64,000 nt of DNA from Streptomyces buecherae (GCF_014295035.1 NZ_CP060404.1:5744501-5808500); one strand, 5' to 3'. Positions 7,586 through 17,054 are shown, numbered from the stretch's first letter. The notes: generated by a model from the letters alone, not told the origin. Translations and numbers: made by a program.

Positions 7586-8544
7586 GCCCCTCGACCGCGA
7601 GCCCCTCGTCCGCGGACGCCGGCTCCGCCCGCCCCGCGCTCGCCGACCGGCCCGTCGGCAAGGCGCCGGCCGACCGGCCGCGGCGCGGTGCGCGGCTGCG
7701 CGTCCGCCGGCCCTGGCGGCTGGCGGCCGAGGCGGCGGCCGTGCTCATCGCCGTGGTGGTCGCCTTCCCGCTCTACTGGATGGTGCTCTCCGCGTTCAAG
7801 CCCGCCAGCGAGGTGCAGTCCAGCAATCCACGGCCGTGGACCCTGAACCCCTCCCTCGACGCGTTCCGACGCGTCTTCGACCAGCAGGACTTCGGCCGCT
7901 ACTTCCTCAACAGCCTCCTGGTCGCCGGCACCGTGGTCGTCGCCTCGGCCCTGATCGCCTTCCTCGCGGCCACCGCCGTCACGCGCTTCAAGTTCAAGAT
8001 GCGCACGACGGTGCTCATCATGTTCCTGGTGGCGCAGATGGTGCCGGTCGAGGCGCTGACCATCCCGATGTTCTTCCTCATGCGCGACCTGGGCGACAGC
8101 GTGCCCGGCATCGGCCTCAACACGCTCGGCTCGCTGATCCTGCCGCACATCGCGTTCTCGCTGCCGTTCGCCATCTGGATGCTGCGCGGCTTCGTCAAGG
8201 CCGTCCCCGAGTCCCTGGAGGAGGCCGCCTACCTGGACGGGGCGAGCCGTACCCGCTTCCTGTGGCAGATCCTGTTTCCGCTGGTGCTCCCGGGGCTCAT
8301 CGCCACCAGCGTGTTCTCCTTCATCTCCACCTGGAACGACTTCCTGTTCGCCAAGTCCTTCATCATCAGCGCGACCGAGAACTCCACGCTCCCGATGGCG
8401 CTCCTGGTGTTCTTCAAGGACGAGGGCAACGACTGGGGCGGCATCATGGCGGCCTCGACGATCATGACCATCCCGGTGCTCGTCTTCTTCGTCCTGGTCC
8501 AGCGGCGACTCGTGTCGGGCCTCGGCGGGGCGGTGAAGGACTGA
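7582..8544 (+). CDS. Sugar ABC transporter permease, MalG type
   Basis: A 320-residue permease with six predicted membrane segments and the EAA motif ESLEEAAYLDGASRTRFLWQ. The GTG start overlaps the preceding stop (GTGA), with AAGGAG just upstream, so the two permeases are translationally coupled. The first ~50 residues are a disordered Ser/Ala/Arg-rich cytoplasmic stretch. The ending VQRRLVSGLGGAVKD is typical of MalG-like permeases of Streptomyces sugar transporters. The substrate is shared with the upstream binding protein. Confidence 0.92.
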   Translation: MSPSTASPSSADAGSARPALADRPVGKAPADRPRRGARLRVRRPWRLAAEAAAVLIAVVVAFPLYWMVLSAFKPASEVQSSNPRPWTLNPSLDAFRRVFDQQDFGRYFLNSLLVAGTVVVASALIAFLAATAVTRFKFKMRTTVLIMFLVAQMVPVEALTIPMFFLMRDLGDSVPGIGLNTLGSLILPHIAFSLPFAIWMLRGFVKAVPESLEEAAYLDGASRTRFLWQILFPLVLPGLIATSVFSFISTWNDFLFAKSFIISATENSTLPMALLVFFKDEGNDWGGIMAASTIMTIPVLVFFVLVQRRLVSGLGGAVKD

Positions 8545-8568
8545 CGGCCCGACCTCCGGCGAAGGGGC

Positions 8569-8597
8569 CGGCCCCGCACGGGACTCGGGCGGGGCCG
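8569..8597 (+). terminator. Stem-loop terminator of the ABC operon
   Basis: CGGCCCCGC and GCGGGGCCG form 9-bp perfect arms around an 11-nt loop, starting 25 bp after the stop of the last permease. Confidence 0.6.
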
Positions 8598-9256
8598 CGC
8601 CCCGTGCCCTGACCGCCGCCGCGCTGGCCGGGGTGCGCACGGCCGGCGCACGGCTGCGCGACAGCGGCGCACCGGCGGGCCCCGACGGCGCATGGCCGCA
8701 CCCGGGCGCGTCGATGACACGGGTGACATGAGCGGCATCGACGGCATGGGCGGTGTGCGTGATGTGGGTGATACGGGCGACTTGGGCACCCCGCCGCCGG
8801 GGCGCGACGGCGGCGCGGGGACCGGCCGCCCACCGGCCCTGCGTCCCCGCCCGGCCTCGCGCGTCCACCCCCGGCCGCCCCCGCCCGGCCTCGCTCGACC
8901 CCGCTTGACCCGGTTCACGCCCGCTCGGACGTCCGAGCGAGGGGCGGCCCCGATCGTGTGAGTCCGTCGGCGCGTGGAGCGGGTCGCTCCGCCGTCCGGT
9001 AACGGTGGACCCGTGACGCGGTGCGAGCCGCGCGGTGTCCCCCGAAGCCCCTGAAGGCTGGCATTCCACCAGCAAGCGGAAATCGTCCGGAACTTCGGTG
9101 AAATCGGACTATCCGCATCTCTGGGATGGAACCCCGCTTCGTGGACCCTCGCGGCGGCGGGTCGTCGATGTGTGCCAGAGTTGCCACGTCCAGGCCGTCA
9201 GCACGTACCGTACGGCTGGCAGCCGGGACACCGGGGACCGGGGAAGGGGCATCTGG
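8598..9256. other. Intergenic stretch of ~660 bp
   Basis: I see no supported gene. A short plus-strand frame around 8692-8961 encodes repetitive GDTGD/Pro-rich sequence, has no ribosome binding site and looks accidental. 8930-9256 has lower GC and must carry the promoter of the oxidoreductase operon; a purine-rich GGGAAGGGG at 9241-9249 is the ribosome binding site of the next gene. Confidence 0.55.
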
Positions 9257-10153
9257 TTGACCACGCACGTACCGCACGCAGCGCACACGGTGACGCTGCC
9301 GGGCTCGCTCGACGAGGCCGTGGCGGCGTTGACCGCCATGCCCGCGGCCGTGCCCGTCGCGGGTGGTACCGATCTGATGACGGCCGTCAACTCCGGGCTG
9401 CTGCGGCCCGCCGCGCTGGTCGGCCTCGGCCGGATCAGCGAGATCCGGGGCTGGCAGTACCAGGACGGGCACGCCCTGCTCGGCGCCGGTCTGACACACG
9501 CCCGCATGGGGCGCCCCGACTTCGCCGCGCTGATCCCGGCGCTGGCCGCCGCGGCGCGCGCCGCGGGACCGCCGCAGATCCGCAACGCCGGCACCCTCGG
9601 CGGCAACGTCGTCACCAGCGGGCCCACCGGCGACGCGCTGCCCGTGCTCGCCGCGCTTGAGGCCACGCTCGTCATCGTCGGCCCCGACGGCAGCCGCGAG
9701 ATCCCGGTCAGCCACCTGTTGGCGGGCGTGGAGATGCTGCGGCCCGGCGAGTTGGTCGGCTTCGTCCGCGTTCCGCTGCTGCACGCCCCGCAGACCTTCC
9801 TCAAGGCCACCGGCCGCACCGGTCCCGGCCGCGCCATCGCGTCGGTGGCCGTGGTGCTCGACCCGGCCCGCCGAGGCGTGCGCTGCGCGGTCGGCGCCGT
9901 CGCCCCGATGCCGCTGCGCCCGCTGGACGCCGAGGCGTGGGTGGCCTCGCTCATCGACTGGGACGGCGCCCGCGGCCTGGCCCCCGAGGTCCGCGCGGCC
10001 TTCGGCGAGTACGTGGCCGCCGCCTGCATCCCGGACCCGCCGGCGCCCGAGGACGGCGTCCACGAACCACCCCCCTTGCCGCCCGCCGCCCTCCACCTGC
10101 GGCGTACGGTGGCGATCCTGGCCCGCCGAGCACTGGGGAGGGCGCTCGCATGA
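9257..10153 (+). CDS. Xanthine dehydrogenase family, FAD-binding subunit
   Basis: A 298-residue FAD-binding subunit of the molybdenum hydroxylase family (CoxM/XdhB type). The motif AAVPVAGGTDLM and the second FAD-contact segment PPQIRNAGTLGGNVVTSGPTGD are in the expected order, and the C-terminal CO-dehydrogenase-flavoprotein-like domain follows. A TTG start at 9257 preceded by GGGAAGGGG is chosen. The frame stays open ~74 codons further upstream, but that part is not conserved-looking. It overlaps the next gene by 4 bp (ATGA), so it is the first gene of a three-subunit operon passing electrons from the molybdopterin site via 2Fe-2S clusters to FAD. Confidence 0.88.
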   Translation: MTTHVPHAAHTVTLPGSLDEAVAALTAMPAAVPVAGGTDLMTAVNSGLLRPAALVGLGRISEIRGWQYQDGHALLGAGLTHARMGRPDFAALIPALAAAARAAGPPQIRNAGTLGGNVVTSGPTGDALPVLAALEATLVIVGPDGSREIPVSHLLAGVEMLRPGELVGFVRVPLLHAPQTFLKATGRTGPGRAIASVAVVLDPARRGVRCAVGAVAPMPLRPLDAEAWVASLIDWDGARGLAPEVRAAFGEYVAAACIPDPPAPEDGVHEPPPLPPAALHLRRTVAILARRALGRALA

Positions 10154-13100
10154 CCTCTGAACACCACCCGCGCGGCCCCGGCCACCCGGCAGGGCCCGAG
10201 GCCGAGCCGCGCCACGCCGAGGAGCCGGAGCACGGCGCGCCCGACGAGGGGTACGGGGTACCCGCCGGCGCGCCGCAGGCGTTCGCCGGCTGGCAGCCGA
10301 TGCCGAGCGGCCCGGAGTACGACGCCGAGGGCACCGCCTTCGTGCAACTGCCGCCCGAGCTGGCCGACCCGTCGGCACCGCTGCCGCAGGGCTGGGACCC
10401 GCTGGCCGCGCCCGGCACCGGCTACACGCCGCCCCCCGGCGCCCACTGGCACCCGCAGTCCACGCCGCCGCGGCTGGCCGCGGGCCCCGAGGACGGCGGG
10501 CACGTCGACGAGCGGGGCGCGCAGCCGTACGCGACGCCGTACGACCAGCCGTACGCACAGCACGCCGGACCCGCCGACGAGCCCGGCGCCGACCCGGCCG
10601 CCACCGGCCACTGGTCGCTGCCGCACGCCCCGGACCAGGGCGCCGACCCGTCGCGCGGCGGCCAGCCCGCGACCGGACAGTGGTCGATCCCGCTCGCCGC
10701 CGACGACGGCCCCGACGAGGCCGGCGAGTTCCCGCGCGGCGAGCACCGCCAGGCCGGTTACGGGCGGCGCGGCGCGGCCAAGCCGGACGAACACGCCCCG
10801 GGCCACGGCCAGCAGGAACCCGCGCACGATCCGTACGGTGACCACGGCGATCACGGCGCGCACGACGCGGGCGGGGCGGACGCGCAGGGTCAGCCGCACG
10901 ACCCGCACGCGACCGCGCAGTGGCCGGTGCCCTCGGCTCTCGGCGGGACCGGGCAGTGGACGCTGCCCACCGTCGGTGACGACAGCGTCGAGGAAACCGG
11001 CGAATACACCATGAGCGCCTACCGGTTCGGGCTGCCCCCGCACCCGGGAGGCCCACAGACCAACCGGCCACACCCGGGCGAGCCGGCGCCGGCCGCGCAG
11101 GCACCGGGCGCCGGGCCGCAGGACCACGACTCCTACCCGCCCGGTTACCCGGCCGACGCGACCGGCCCCGCCGACTACGGCCACGGGCCCGACCCCGACC
11201 AGGCGCCCTACCCGGAGCCGGGCTACCCGGCGCAGGCCGGCCCCGACGCCGACGAGCCCGAGCCGGGCCACCCCTACGGCGGCCCGGAGCAGGCCCCGTA
11301 CGCCACCGACCGGCCGGGCGCAGGCCGGCCCGAGGACACCGCCGGGCACGGCGTGCCGAACCCGGCCCAGGCCGGCGACGGCCTGCCCGGACAGCAGGTG
11401 GGCGAGCGGCCGGGCCCCGGCGAGCAGCAGGGGCCGGCGGCGCACGGGCCGGGGCCGCACGAGCCGCACCGCCCGCAGGGCGTTCCGCAGTGGCCGACGC
11501 CGCCGGCCGGCGACGCGAGCACCGGCCAGTGGCCGGTGGCGGGCGCGGCGGAACGTGGCGAGCCGATGCCCGGGCAGGCGCCGGAGGCGTACGCGCTCGC
11601 CGACCGGTTGGTCGCCCCGTACCGCCCCCGCCCCGCGCACCAGCCCGAGCAGCCGGAGTACCCCGCGCATCCCGACGGCGCGGAGGTCACCGGCGGCGCC
11701 GGCGAGGTAGCGGACGACGACCAGCGCGATCCGGACGCCGGTCAGCCCGGCGCCCCGGCCGCGGCGCGGCACTGGGCGCCCGGAGACGCGGCGGCGGACC
11801 ACGCTGCGGCGGACCAGGCGCCCGCCGAGACACAGGCCGACGACGTGGCCCAGGTCGACGACGGAGCCCCGACCGACGACGAGCAGCCCGCGAGCGCGGG
11901 CGGCGGCCCGGCGCGCCCCGAGGCCGAGCAGCACACCGACGCGCCCGCTGCCGCCACGCCCGATGCCGCGCAGGACGCGCCGGCGCGCGCGGGCGAAGCG
12001 CCGCACGCCCCGACCGCGCCCGGCGACGGCGTACGCGCCGACGCCCCCCGGGACGCCCACGCGCCGCAGGGCGCCGCCGGCGAGCCGGGTGACGTGCCGG
12101 CCGCCCGGCTGCCCTGGCCCACGCCCGGACCGGACGGCCAACTGCCGGACGCGTCCGGCCAGTTCGGCTTCCCCGTCGCCCCCTCCGGTGCCTCCGCGGC
12201 TGCCGGCGCCCACGTGCCGGCCCAGGGCGACCCTGGGCACGACGGCCCGGCCCAGCCGCCGCACGGGGAGCAGCCGCCGCAGGACGAGCAGCACTCCGCG
12301 CCGGCGCACCCCGGCGCGTCCGGCGTTGACACGCACCCCGGCGCCGACGCACACCCCGACGACGCCGGTGACCCCGGCGACCCGGCCGTCGCGGGCCCAC
12401 CCCAGCCGCCGGCGCCCGACGCGGCGCCGACCCCCGACGACGCGACGCGGGAAGATGGTCAGCCGAGCCCTGCCGGTGAACCGGGTGCCGAGGCCGACCA
12501 GTTCGCCGGCCCGGCGGACCAGGCCCCGGTCACGGCCGCACCGGACGCCGCCCCCGAGGCCGCCGGCCCGCGCACGCCCGCGCAGGGCACCCGCGCGCCC
12601 GCCCCACCGGTACAGGGCGCGCCCGTACCGGGCATGCCGACCCACGGCACTCCGGCGCACGGGACCGCGACCCACGGCACCCCGGCGCAGGGCACCCCCG
12701 TACCCGGCACCCCGGCGCACGGCACACCCGTCCAGGACGCCTCCGGCCACGCGACGCCCGCGCAGGGCACGCCGATCGACGGCGTTCCCCCGCACGGCAC
12801 CCCGCCGCACGGCACGCCCGCGCAACCGGACGGCGCGGCGACGCAGGACGGTGTGGCGGCACAGGACAGCGCGACGGCTGAGGACGGCGCGGCCACCGCC
12901 GCGCGCACGCCCATCGCCCTCGGCCCGGTCGCCACCGACAGCGAACCCGCCAACGCCCGATCCGCCGACGCGGGTTCCGCCGACCCCGGCGCGGCCGACC
13001 CCAGCGCGGCGCACCCCGTCACGGACGGCGAGGCTTCCCGTACCGACGCCTCCCACGCGGACGCGCCCCGTACCGAGGTCTCCCGTACCGACGGCGCCGG

Positions 13101-14691
13101 CTCGGACCTGGCCAGTGCGGCCCTGAGCGGTGCGCGGCCCGCGCACGACCCGGCCAGTGGCGTGGCTCAGCCGACCCACGCCGACGTCGAGCCGACCCAC
13201 GCCGACGCGGGACCTGACGCCGGCGCGCACTCCGCCGCGATCCCCGGCCCACGCCGGGCCGGGGCGGCCGGGCCGCGGCCCGCCGCCGGCGGTGACGCCG
13301 ATGGCCACGACGGCGCCGACGCCACCGGCAGCCACACGAGCGCCGGTCACGCCGACGCCCCGGCCGAACCCGGCGCGGGGGAGGACCCCGGAGCCGCGAC
13401 GGCCGACCACGCCACGGCCGACCAGCCGTACCCGGACGACCAGCCGTACCCCGAGGGCGCGGGCGACGACCGTACGGCCGGCCCCGACGGTAACCACGTG
13501 GCCGCCGCGCACCCCGTCGCGCTCGGTGACGCCGAAACCGACACCGGAGCCGACCCGCACGGCCGCGCCGACGACACCGGCAACGCCGCCGACGGGACCG
13601 ACCCGGCAGCCACCTCGGGGCCCGGAGACGAGGACCCGAACACGGCGGCGCGACCGGACCCGACCGGCGCCGACAGCGCCGAGGTGACGGCGGGCGCGCC
13701 CGCATCCGAGGTGTCCGGCGACGCCGACGCGTCGGCCGCCGCCCCGGCTTCCGGGGCCGCCTCCGCCGAGGCCGCCCCCGCCGACCCGCACACCGAGCAC
13801 CCGTTGGCCTCGTACGTGCTGCGGGTCAACGGCGCCGACCGGCCCGTGACCGGCGCGTGGATCGGCGAGTCGCTGCTGTACGTGCTGCGCGAGCGGCTCG
13901 GCCTCGCGGGTGCCAAGGACGGCTGCTCGCAGGGCGAGTGCGGGGCCTGCTCGGTGCAGGTCGACGGGCGCCTGGTGGCCTCCTGCCTGGTGCCGGCCGC
14001 GACCACCGCCGGGTCCGAGGTCCGCACCGTGGAGGGGCTGGCGACCAACGGACAGCCCAGCGACGTGCAGCGGGCGCTGGCCGCCTCGGGCGCCGTGCAG
14101 TGCGGTTTCTGCGTGCCGGGCCTCGCGATGACCGTGCACGACCTGCTTGAGGGCAACCACGCGCCCACCGAGCAGGAGTCCCGGCAGGCGATCTGCGGCA
14201 ACCTCTGCCGCTGCTCGGGCTACCGTGGCGTGCTCGACGCGGTACGCGAGGTGGTGGCCGGCCGCGAGGCCGCCGCTGCCGCCGCCGACGAGGCCGCGCA
14301 CGACAGCGCGGCCGGTGACGGCGGCCCCGCCGCCCACCCGGGCCCCGGCCACGGCCCGTTCCCGCCGCACGACGCCCCGCACCCCGCCGACCCCTCGGCG
14401 GTCCCGGGCGCCTTCCCGGCGGGCTACCCCGGGCACGGCGCGCCGCAGGGCGCGCCCGTCGCGTACGACGCCGGGCACGACCCGCTGGGCCAGGGCACGG
14501 GCCACACCGCACCCGACTACGCGGGCTACGGCACCGACGGCCAGGGCGTCGGCTACGGCGGCCAGGGCCCCGCCTACGGCGGTCAGGATCTCGCCTACGG
14601 CAGCCAGGACATCGCCTACGGCGGTCAGGACCGCGCCTACGGCGACGGGGCGCTTCACGACGACGGCGGCAGCGGAAGGCAATCGGCATGA
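10150..14691 (+). CDS. 2Fe-2S subunit of xanthine-dehydrogenase-like enzyme with giant low-complexity extension
   Basis: A 1,513-residue protein. The recognisable enzyme part is only about residues 1215-1385: plant-type ferredoxin ligands DGCSQGECGAC and a following ASC, then the helical [2Fe-2S]-binding domain with QCGFC and CGNLCRCSGY. This is the electron-transfer subunit of the operon. Residues 1-~1215 are a hydrophilic Pro/Ala/Asp/His-rich stretch without a fold I recognise, containing scattered TGQW-P motifs and a 16-unit pentad repeat (residues 812-891). Residues ~1390-1513 are another disordered tail ending in five YGGQ heptads. Related Streptomyces subunits have an N-terminal extension with TGQW motifs, but to my knowledge of only a few hundred residues. 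The ATG overlaps the previous stop. The reading frame is uninterrupted. Confidence 0.88.
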   Translation: MTSEHHPRGPGHPAGPEAEPRHAEEPEHGAPDEGYGVPAGAPQAFAGWQPMPSGPEYDAEGTAFVQLPPELADPSAPLPQGWDPLAAPGTGYTPPPGAHWHPQSTPPRLAAGPEDGGHVDERGAQPYATPYDQPYAQHAGPADEPGADPAATGHWSLPHAPDQGADPSRGGQPATGQWSIPLAADDGPDEAGEFPRGEHRQAGYGRRGAAKPDEHAPGHGQQEPAHDPYGDHGDHGAHDAGGADAQGQPHDPHATAQWPVPSALGGTGQWTLPTVGDDSVEETGEYTMSAYRFGLPPHPGGPQTNRPHPGEPAPAAQAPGAGPQDHDSYPPGYPADATGPADYGHGPDPDQAPYPEPGYPAQAGPDADEPEPGHPYGGPEQAPYATDRPGAGRPEDTAGHGVPNPAQAGDGLPGQQVGERPGPGEQQGPAAHGPGPHEPHRPQGVPQWPTPPAGDASTGQWPVAGAAERGEPMPGQAPEAYALADRLVAPYRPRPAHQPEQPEYPAHPDGAEVTGGAGEVADDDQRDPDAGQPGAPAAARHWAPGDAAADHAAADQAPAETQADDVAQVDDGAPTDDEQPASAGGGPARPEAEQHTDAPAAATPDAAQDAPARAGEAPHAPTAPGDGVRADAPRDAHAPQGAAGEPGDVPAARLPWPTPGPDGQLPDASGQFGFPVAPSGASAAAGAHVPAQGDPGHDGPAQPPHGEQPPQDEQHSAPAHPGASGVDTHPGADAHPDDAGDPGDPAVAGPPQPPAPDAAPTPDDATREDGQPSPAGEPGAEADQFAGPADQAPVTAAPDAAPEAAGPRTPAQGTRAPAPPVQGAPVPGMPTHGTPAHGTATHGTPAQGTPVPGTPAHGTPVQDASGHATPAQGTPIDGVPPHGTPPHGTPAQPDGAATQDGVAAQDSATAEDGAATAARTPIALGPVATDSEPANARSADAGSADPGAADPSAAHPVTDGEASRTDASHADAPRTEVSRTDGAGSDLASAALSGARPAHDPASGVAQPTHADVEPTHADAGPDAGAHSAAIPGPRRAGAAGPRPAAGGDADGHDGADATGSHTSAGHADAPAEPGAGEDPGAATADHATADQPYPDDQPYPEGAGDDRTAGPDGNHVAAAHPVALGDAETDTGADPHGRADDTGNAADGTDPAATSGPGDEDPNTAARPDPTGADSAEVTAGAPASEVSGDADASAAAPASGAASAEAAPADPHTEHPLASYVLRVNGADRPVTGAWIGESLLYVLRERLGLAGAKDGCSQGECGACSVQVDGRLVASCLVPAATTAGSEVRTVEGLATNGQPSDVQRALAASGAVQCGFCVPGLAMTVHDLLEGNHAPTEQESRQAICGNLCRCSGYRGVLDAVREVVAGREAAAAAADEAAHDSAAGDGGPAAHPGPGHGPFPPHDAPHPADPSAVPGAFPAGYPGHGAPQGAPVAYDAGHDPLGQGTGHTAPDYAGYGTDGQGVGYGGQGPAYGGQDLAYGSQDIAYGGQDRAYGDGALHDDGGSGRQSA
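12583..12822 (+). repeat. 16 tandem pentapeptide-coding units (15-bp period)
   Basis: In the extension of the 2Fe-2S subunit, residues 812-891 divide into 16 five-residue units, most of the form (H/Q/P)-G-T-P-x. DNA copies differ mainly at wobble positions, so the repeat is maintained at protein level or is old. Confidence 0.8.
14548..14652 (+). repeat. Five tandem heptapeptide-coding units (21-bp period)
   Basis: The C-terminal tail of the 2Fe-2S subunit contains five units x-(A/G)-Y-G-(G/S/D)-(Q/G)-(D/G/A) at residues 1467-1501. Confidence 0.8.
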
Positions 14692-17027
14692 CGGGAACCG
14701 CGGACGGCCACGGCGCCGCCACCGTGCCTGCGATGGCGGTCGGTGCGGTGCCGGGGCCGCCGGCACCGCACGGGCTCGGCGTGTCCGTGCCGCCGCTCGA
14801 CTCCATCGCCAAGACGCAGGGCGTCTTCCCGTACGCCGCCGACCTGTGGGCCGAGGGGCTGCTGTGGGCCGCGGTGCTGCGCTCCCCGCACCCGCACGCG
14901 CGCATCGTCTCCATCGACACCACGGCGGCGGCTGCCATGCCCGGCGTGCGGACGGTGGTCACGCACGCGGACGTGCCGGGCGACGCCGCGCACGGGCGCA
15001 AGGTCCTGGACCGACCCGTGTTCGCCGCCGAGTTGGTGCGCCACCACGGCGAGCCGATCGCCGCCGTGGCCGCCGACCACCCCGACACGGCCCGCCTCGC
15101 GGCGGCGGCCATCGCCGTCGAGTACGAGGTCCTCGACCCGGTCACCGACCCGGAACAGGCGTTCAGCGCCGAGCCGCTGCACCCCGACGGCAACCTCATC
15201 CGGCACATCCCGCTCAGCTACGGCGACCCGAGCGTGGTCGGCGACGTCATCGTCGAGGGCGTGTACCGGATCGGGCGCCAGGACCCGGCGCCCATCGGCG
15301 CCGAGGCCGGGCTCGCCGTGCCGCGCCCGGACGGCGGCGTGGAGCTGTACACCGCTTCCACCGACCCGCACGCCGACCGCGACCTGGCCGCCGCCTGCTA
15401 CGGGCTGCCGCCCGAGTTGGTGAAGGTCGTCGTGACCGGCGTGCCGGGCGCCATGGGCGAGCGCGAGGACGCCGGCATGCTGCTGCCGCTCGGCCTGCTC
15501 GCGCTGCGCACCGGCCACCCGGTCAAGCTGGCCGCGACCCGCGAGGAGTCCTTCCTCGGGCACGCGCACCGCCATCCCACGCTGCTGCGCTACCGCCACC
15601 ACGCCGACGCCGAGGGCACGTTGCTCAAGGTCGAGGCGCAGATCCTGCTGGACGCCGGCGCCTACGCCGACACCTCGGCCGACGCGCTGGCCGCCGCCGT
15701 CTCCTTCGCCTGCGGCCCGTACGTGGTGCCGCACGCGTTCATCGAGGGCTGGGCGGTGCGCACGAACAACCCGCCGTCGGGCCACGTGCGTGGCGAGGGC
15801 GCGATGCAGGTGTGCGCGGCGTACGAGGGCCAGATGGACAAGTTGGCGGCCAAGCTCGGCCTCGACCCGGCCGAGTTGCGCATGCGCAACGTCATGGCCA
15901 CCGGTGACCTGCTGCCCACCGGCCAGACCGTCACCTGCCCGGCCCCCGTGGCCGACCTGCTGACGGCGGTCCGGGACGAGCCGCTGCCCGCGCTGCCGGG
16001 GGATGACGCCGACGCGGACGAGGGCGAGTGGCTGCTGCCCGGCGGCCCGGACGGCGCGGGCGACCCGCAGGCCGTGCGGCGCGGTGTCGGCTACGGGCTC
16101 GGCATGGTGCACATGCTGGGCGCCGAGGGCACCGACGAGGTGTCCACGGCCACCGTCAAGGTGCAGGGCTCGGTGGCCACCGTGGTCTGCGCCGCCGTGG
16201 AGACCGGGCAGGGCTTCAGCACGCTGGCCCGGCAGATCGTGCAGGAGACCCTGGGCGTCGAGGAGGTGCACATCGCGCCGGTCGACACCGACCAGCCGCC
16301 GGCCGGGCCCGCCGCCCGTGGCCGTCACACCTGGGTGTCGGGCGGCGCGGTGGAGCGGGCCGCGAAGATGGTCCGTACGCAGCTCCTCCAGCCCCTGGCG
16401 CACAAGTTCGGCATGTCGACGGAGCTGCTGACCATCGCCGACGGCAAGATCACCTCGTACGACGGGGTGCTCAGCACGACCGTGGCCGAGGCGCTTGAGG
16501 GCAAGGAGCTGTGGGCCACGGCGCAGTGCCGGCCGCACCCGACGGAGCCGCTGGACGACTCGGGGCAGGGCGACGCGTACGTGGGGCTCGCGTTCTGCGC
16601 GATCCGGGCCGTGGTGGACGTGGACATGGAACTCGGCGCCGTCCGCGTGGTCGAGCTGACGGTGGCCCAGGACGTGGGGCGCGCGCTGAACCCGCGGCAG
16701 CTCAGGGCGCGCATCGAGGCCGGCGTCACGCAGGGCATCGGCGCCGCCCTCAGCGAGAACCTGCGCACCTCGCGTGGCATCGTCCGCCACCCCGACCTCA
16801 CGGGTTACGCCCTGCCGACCGCGCTCGACGTGCCCGACATCAAGATCGTGAAGCTGATCGAGGAGCGCGACGTGGTGGCGCCGTTCGGCGCCAAGGCGGT
16901 CAGCGCGGTGCCGGTCGTCACCTCCCCGGCGGCGATCGCCTCCGCCGTGCGCGCGGCCACCGGCCGCCCGGTGGGCCGGCTGCCGATCCGGCCCCAGTCG
17001 GCCGTCGTGCACGACGAGCGGCGCTAG
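14688..17027 (+). CDS. Xanthine-dehydrogenase-like molybdopterin-binding subunit, atypical active site
   Basis: A 779-residue large subunit: N-terminal aldehyde-oxidase/xanthine-dehydrogenase a/b hammerhead domain (residues ~30-150), then the molybdopterin-binding domains. It overlaps the 2Fe-2S gene by 4 bp. The order and folds fit a molybdenum hydroxylase, but the residue positions that define catalysis differ. Where bovine xanthine oxidase has KAVGEPP with the base-catalyst Glu1261, this protein has KAVSAVP, so the Glu is replaced by Ala. The substrate Glu802 position is also not acidic (PAPIGAEAG). Arg880 and the VRGEG loop are retained. I believe Streptomyces paralogues share this ending, which would argue for a distinct reaction or a non-catalytic role. 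It should not be assumed to oxidise xanthine. Confidence 0.85.
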   Translation: MTGTADGHGAATVPAMAVGAVPGPPAPHGLGVSVPPLDSIAKTQGVFPYAADLWAEGLLWAAVLRSPHPHARIVSIDTTAAAAMPGVRTVVTHADVPGDAAHGRKVLDRPVFAAELVRHHGEPIAAVAADHPDTARLAAAAIAVEYEVLDPVTDPEQAFSAEPLHPDGNLIRHIPLSYGDPSVVGDVIVEGVYRIGRQDPAPIGAEAGLAVPRPDGGVELYTASTDPHADRDLAAACYGLPPELVKVVVTGVPGAMGEREDAGMLLPLGLLALRTGHPVKLAATREESFLGHAHRHPTLLRYRHHADAEGTLLKVEAQILLDAGAYADTSADALAAAVSFACGPYVVPHAFIEGWAVRTNNPPSGHVRGEGAMQVCAAYEGQMDKLAAKLGLDPAELRMRNVMATGDLLPTGQTVTCPAPVADLLTAVRDEPLPALPGDDADADEGEWLLPGGPDGAGDPQAVRRGVGYGLGMVHMLGAEGTDEVSTATVKVQGSVATVVCAAVETGQGFSTLARQIVQETLGVEEVHIAPVDTDQPPAGPAARGRHTWVSGGAVERAAKMVRTQLLQPLAHKFGMSTELLTIADGKITSYDGVLSTTVAEALEGKELWATAQCRPHPTEPLDDSGQGDAYVGLAFCAIRAVVDVDMELGAVRVVELTVAQDVGRALNPRQLRARIEAGVTQGIGAALSENLRTSRGIVRHPDLTGYALPTALDVPDIKIVKLIEERDVVAPFGAKAVSAVPVVTSPAAIASAVRAATGRPVGRLPIRPQSAVVHDERR

Positions 17028-17054
17028 GGCTGGCCCGGCTCGCCGGGCCAGCCC
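17027..17054 (+). terminator. Stem-loop terminator of the dehydrogenase operon
   Basis: Perfect 12-bp arms 17027-17038 and 17043-17054 around the tetraloop CTCG, beginning on the last base of the stop codon. Confidence 0.8.

Noticed and set aside
6622..8544. Apparent fusion of the two sugar permeases in one open frame
   Set aside because: The first 320 residues are an out-of-frame reading of the first permease; only the part from 7582 is real.
8692..8961. Possible small gene with GDTGD-like repeats
   Set aside because: No ribosome binding site, Pro/Arg-rich second half, and no protein-like pattern.
9109..14766. Very long minus-strand open frame (over 1,800 codons) opposite the dehydrogenase operon
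   Set aside because: Its product is Arg/Gly/Val-rich nonsense; the plus strand in the same place has coupled genes with cofactor motifs. It is a shadow of high-GC codon bias.
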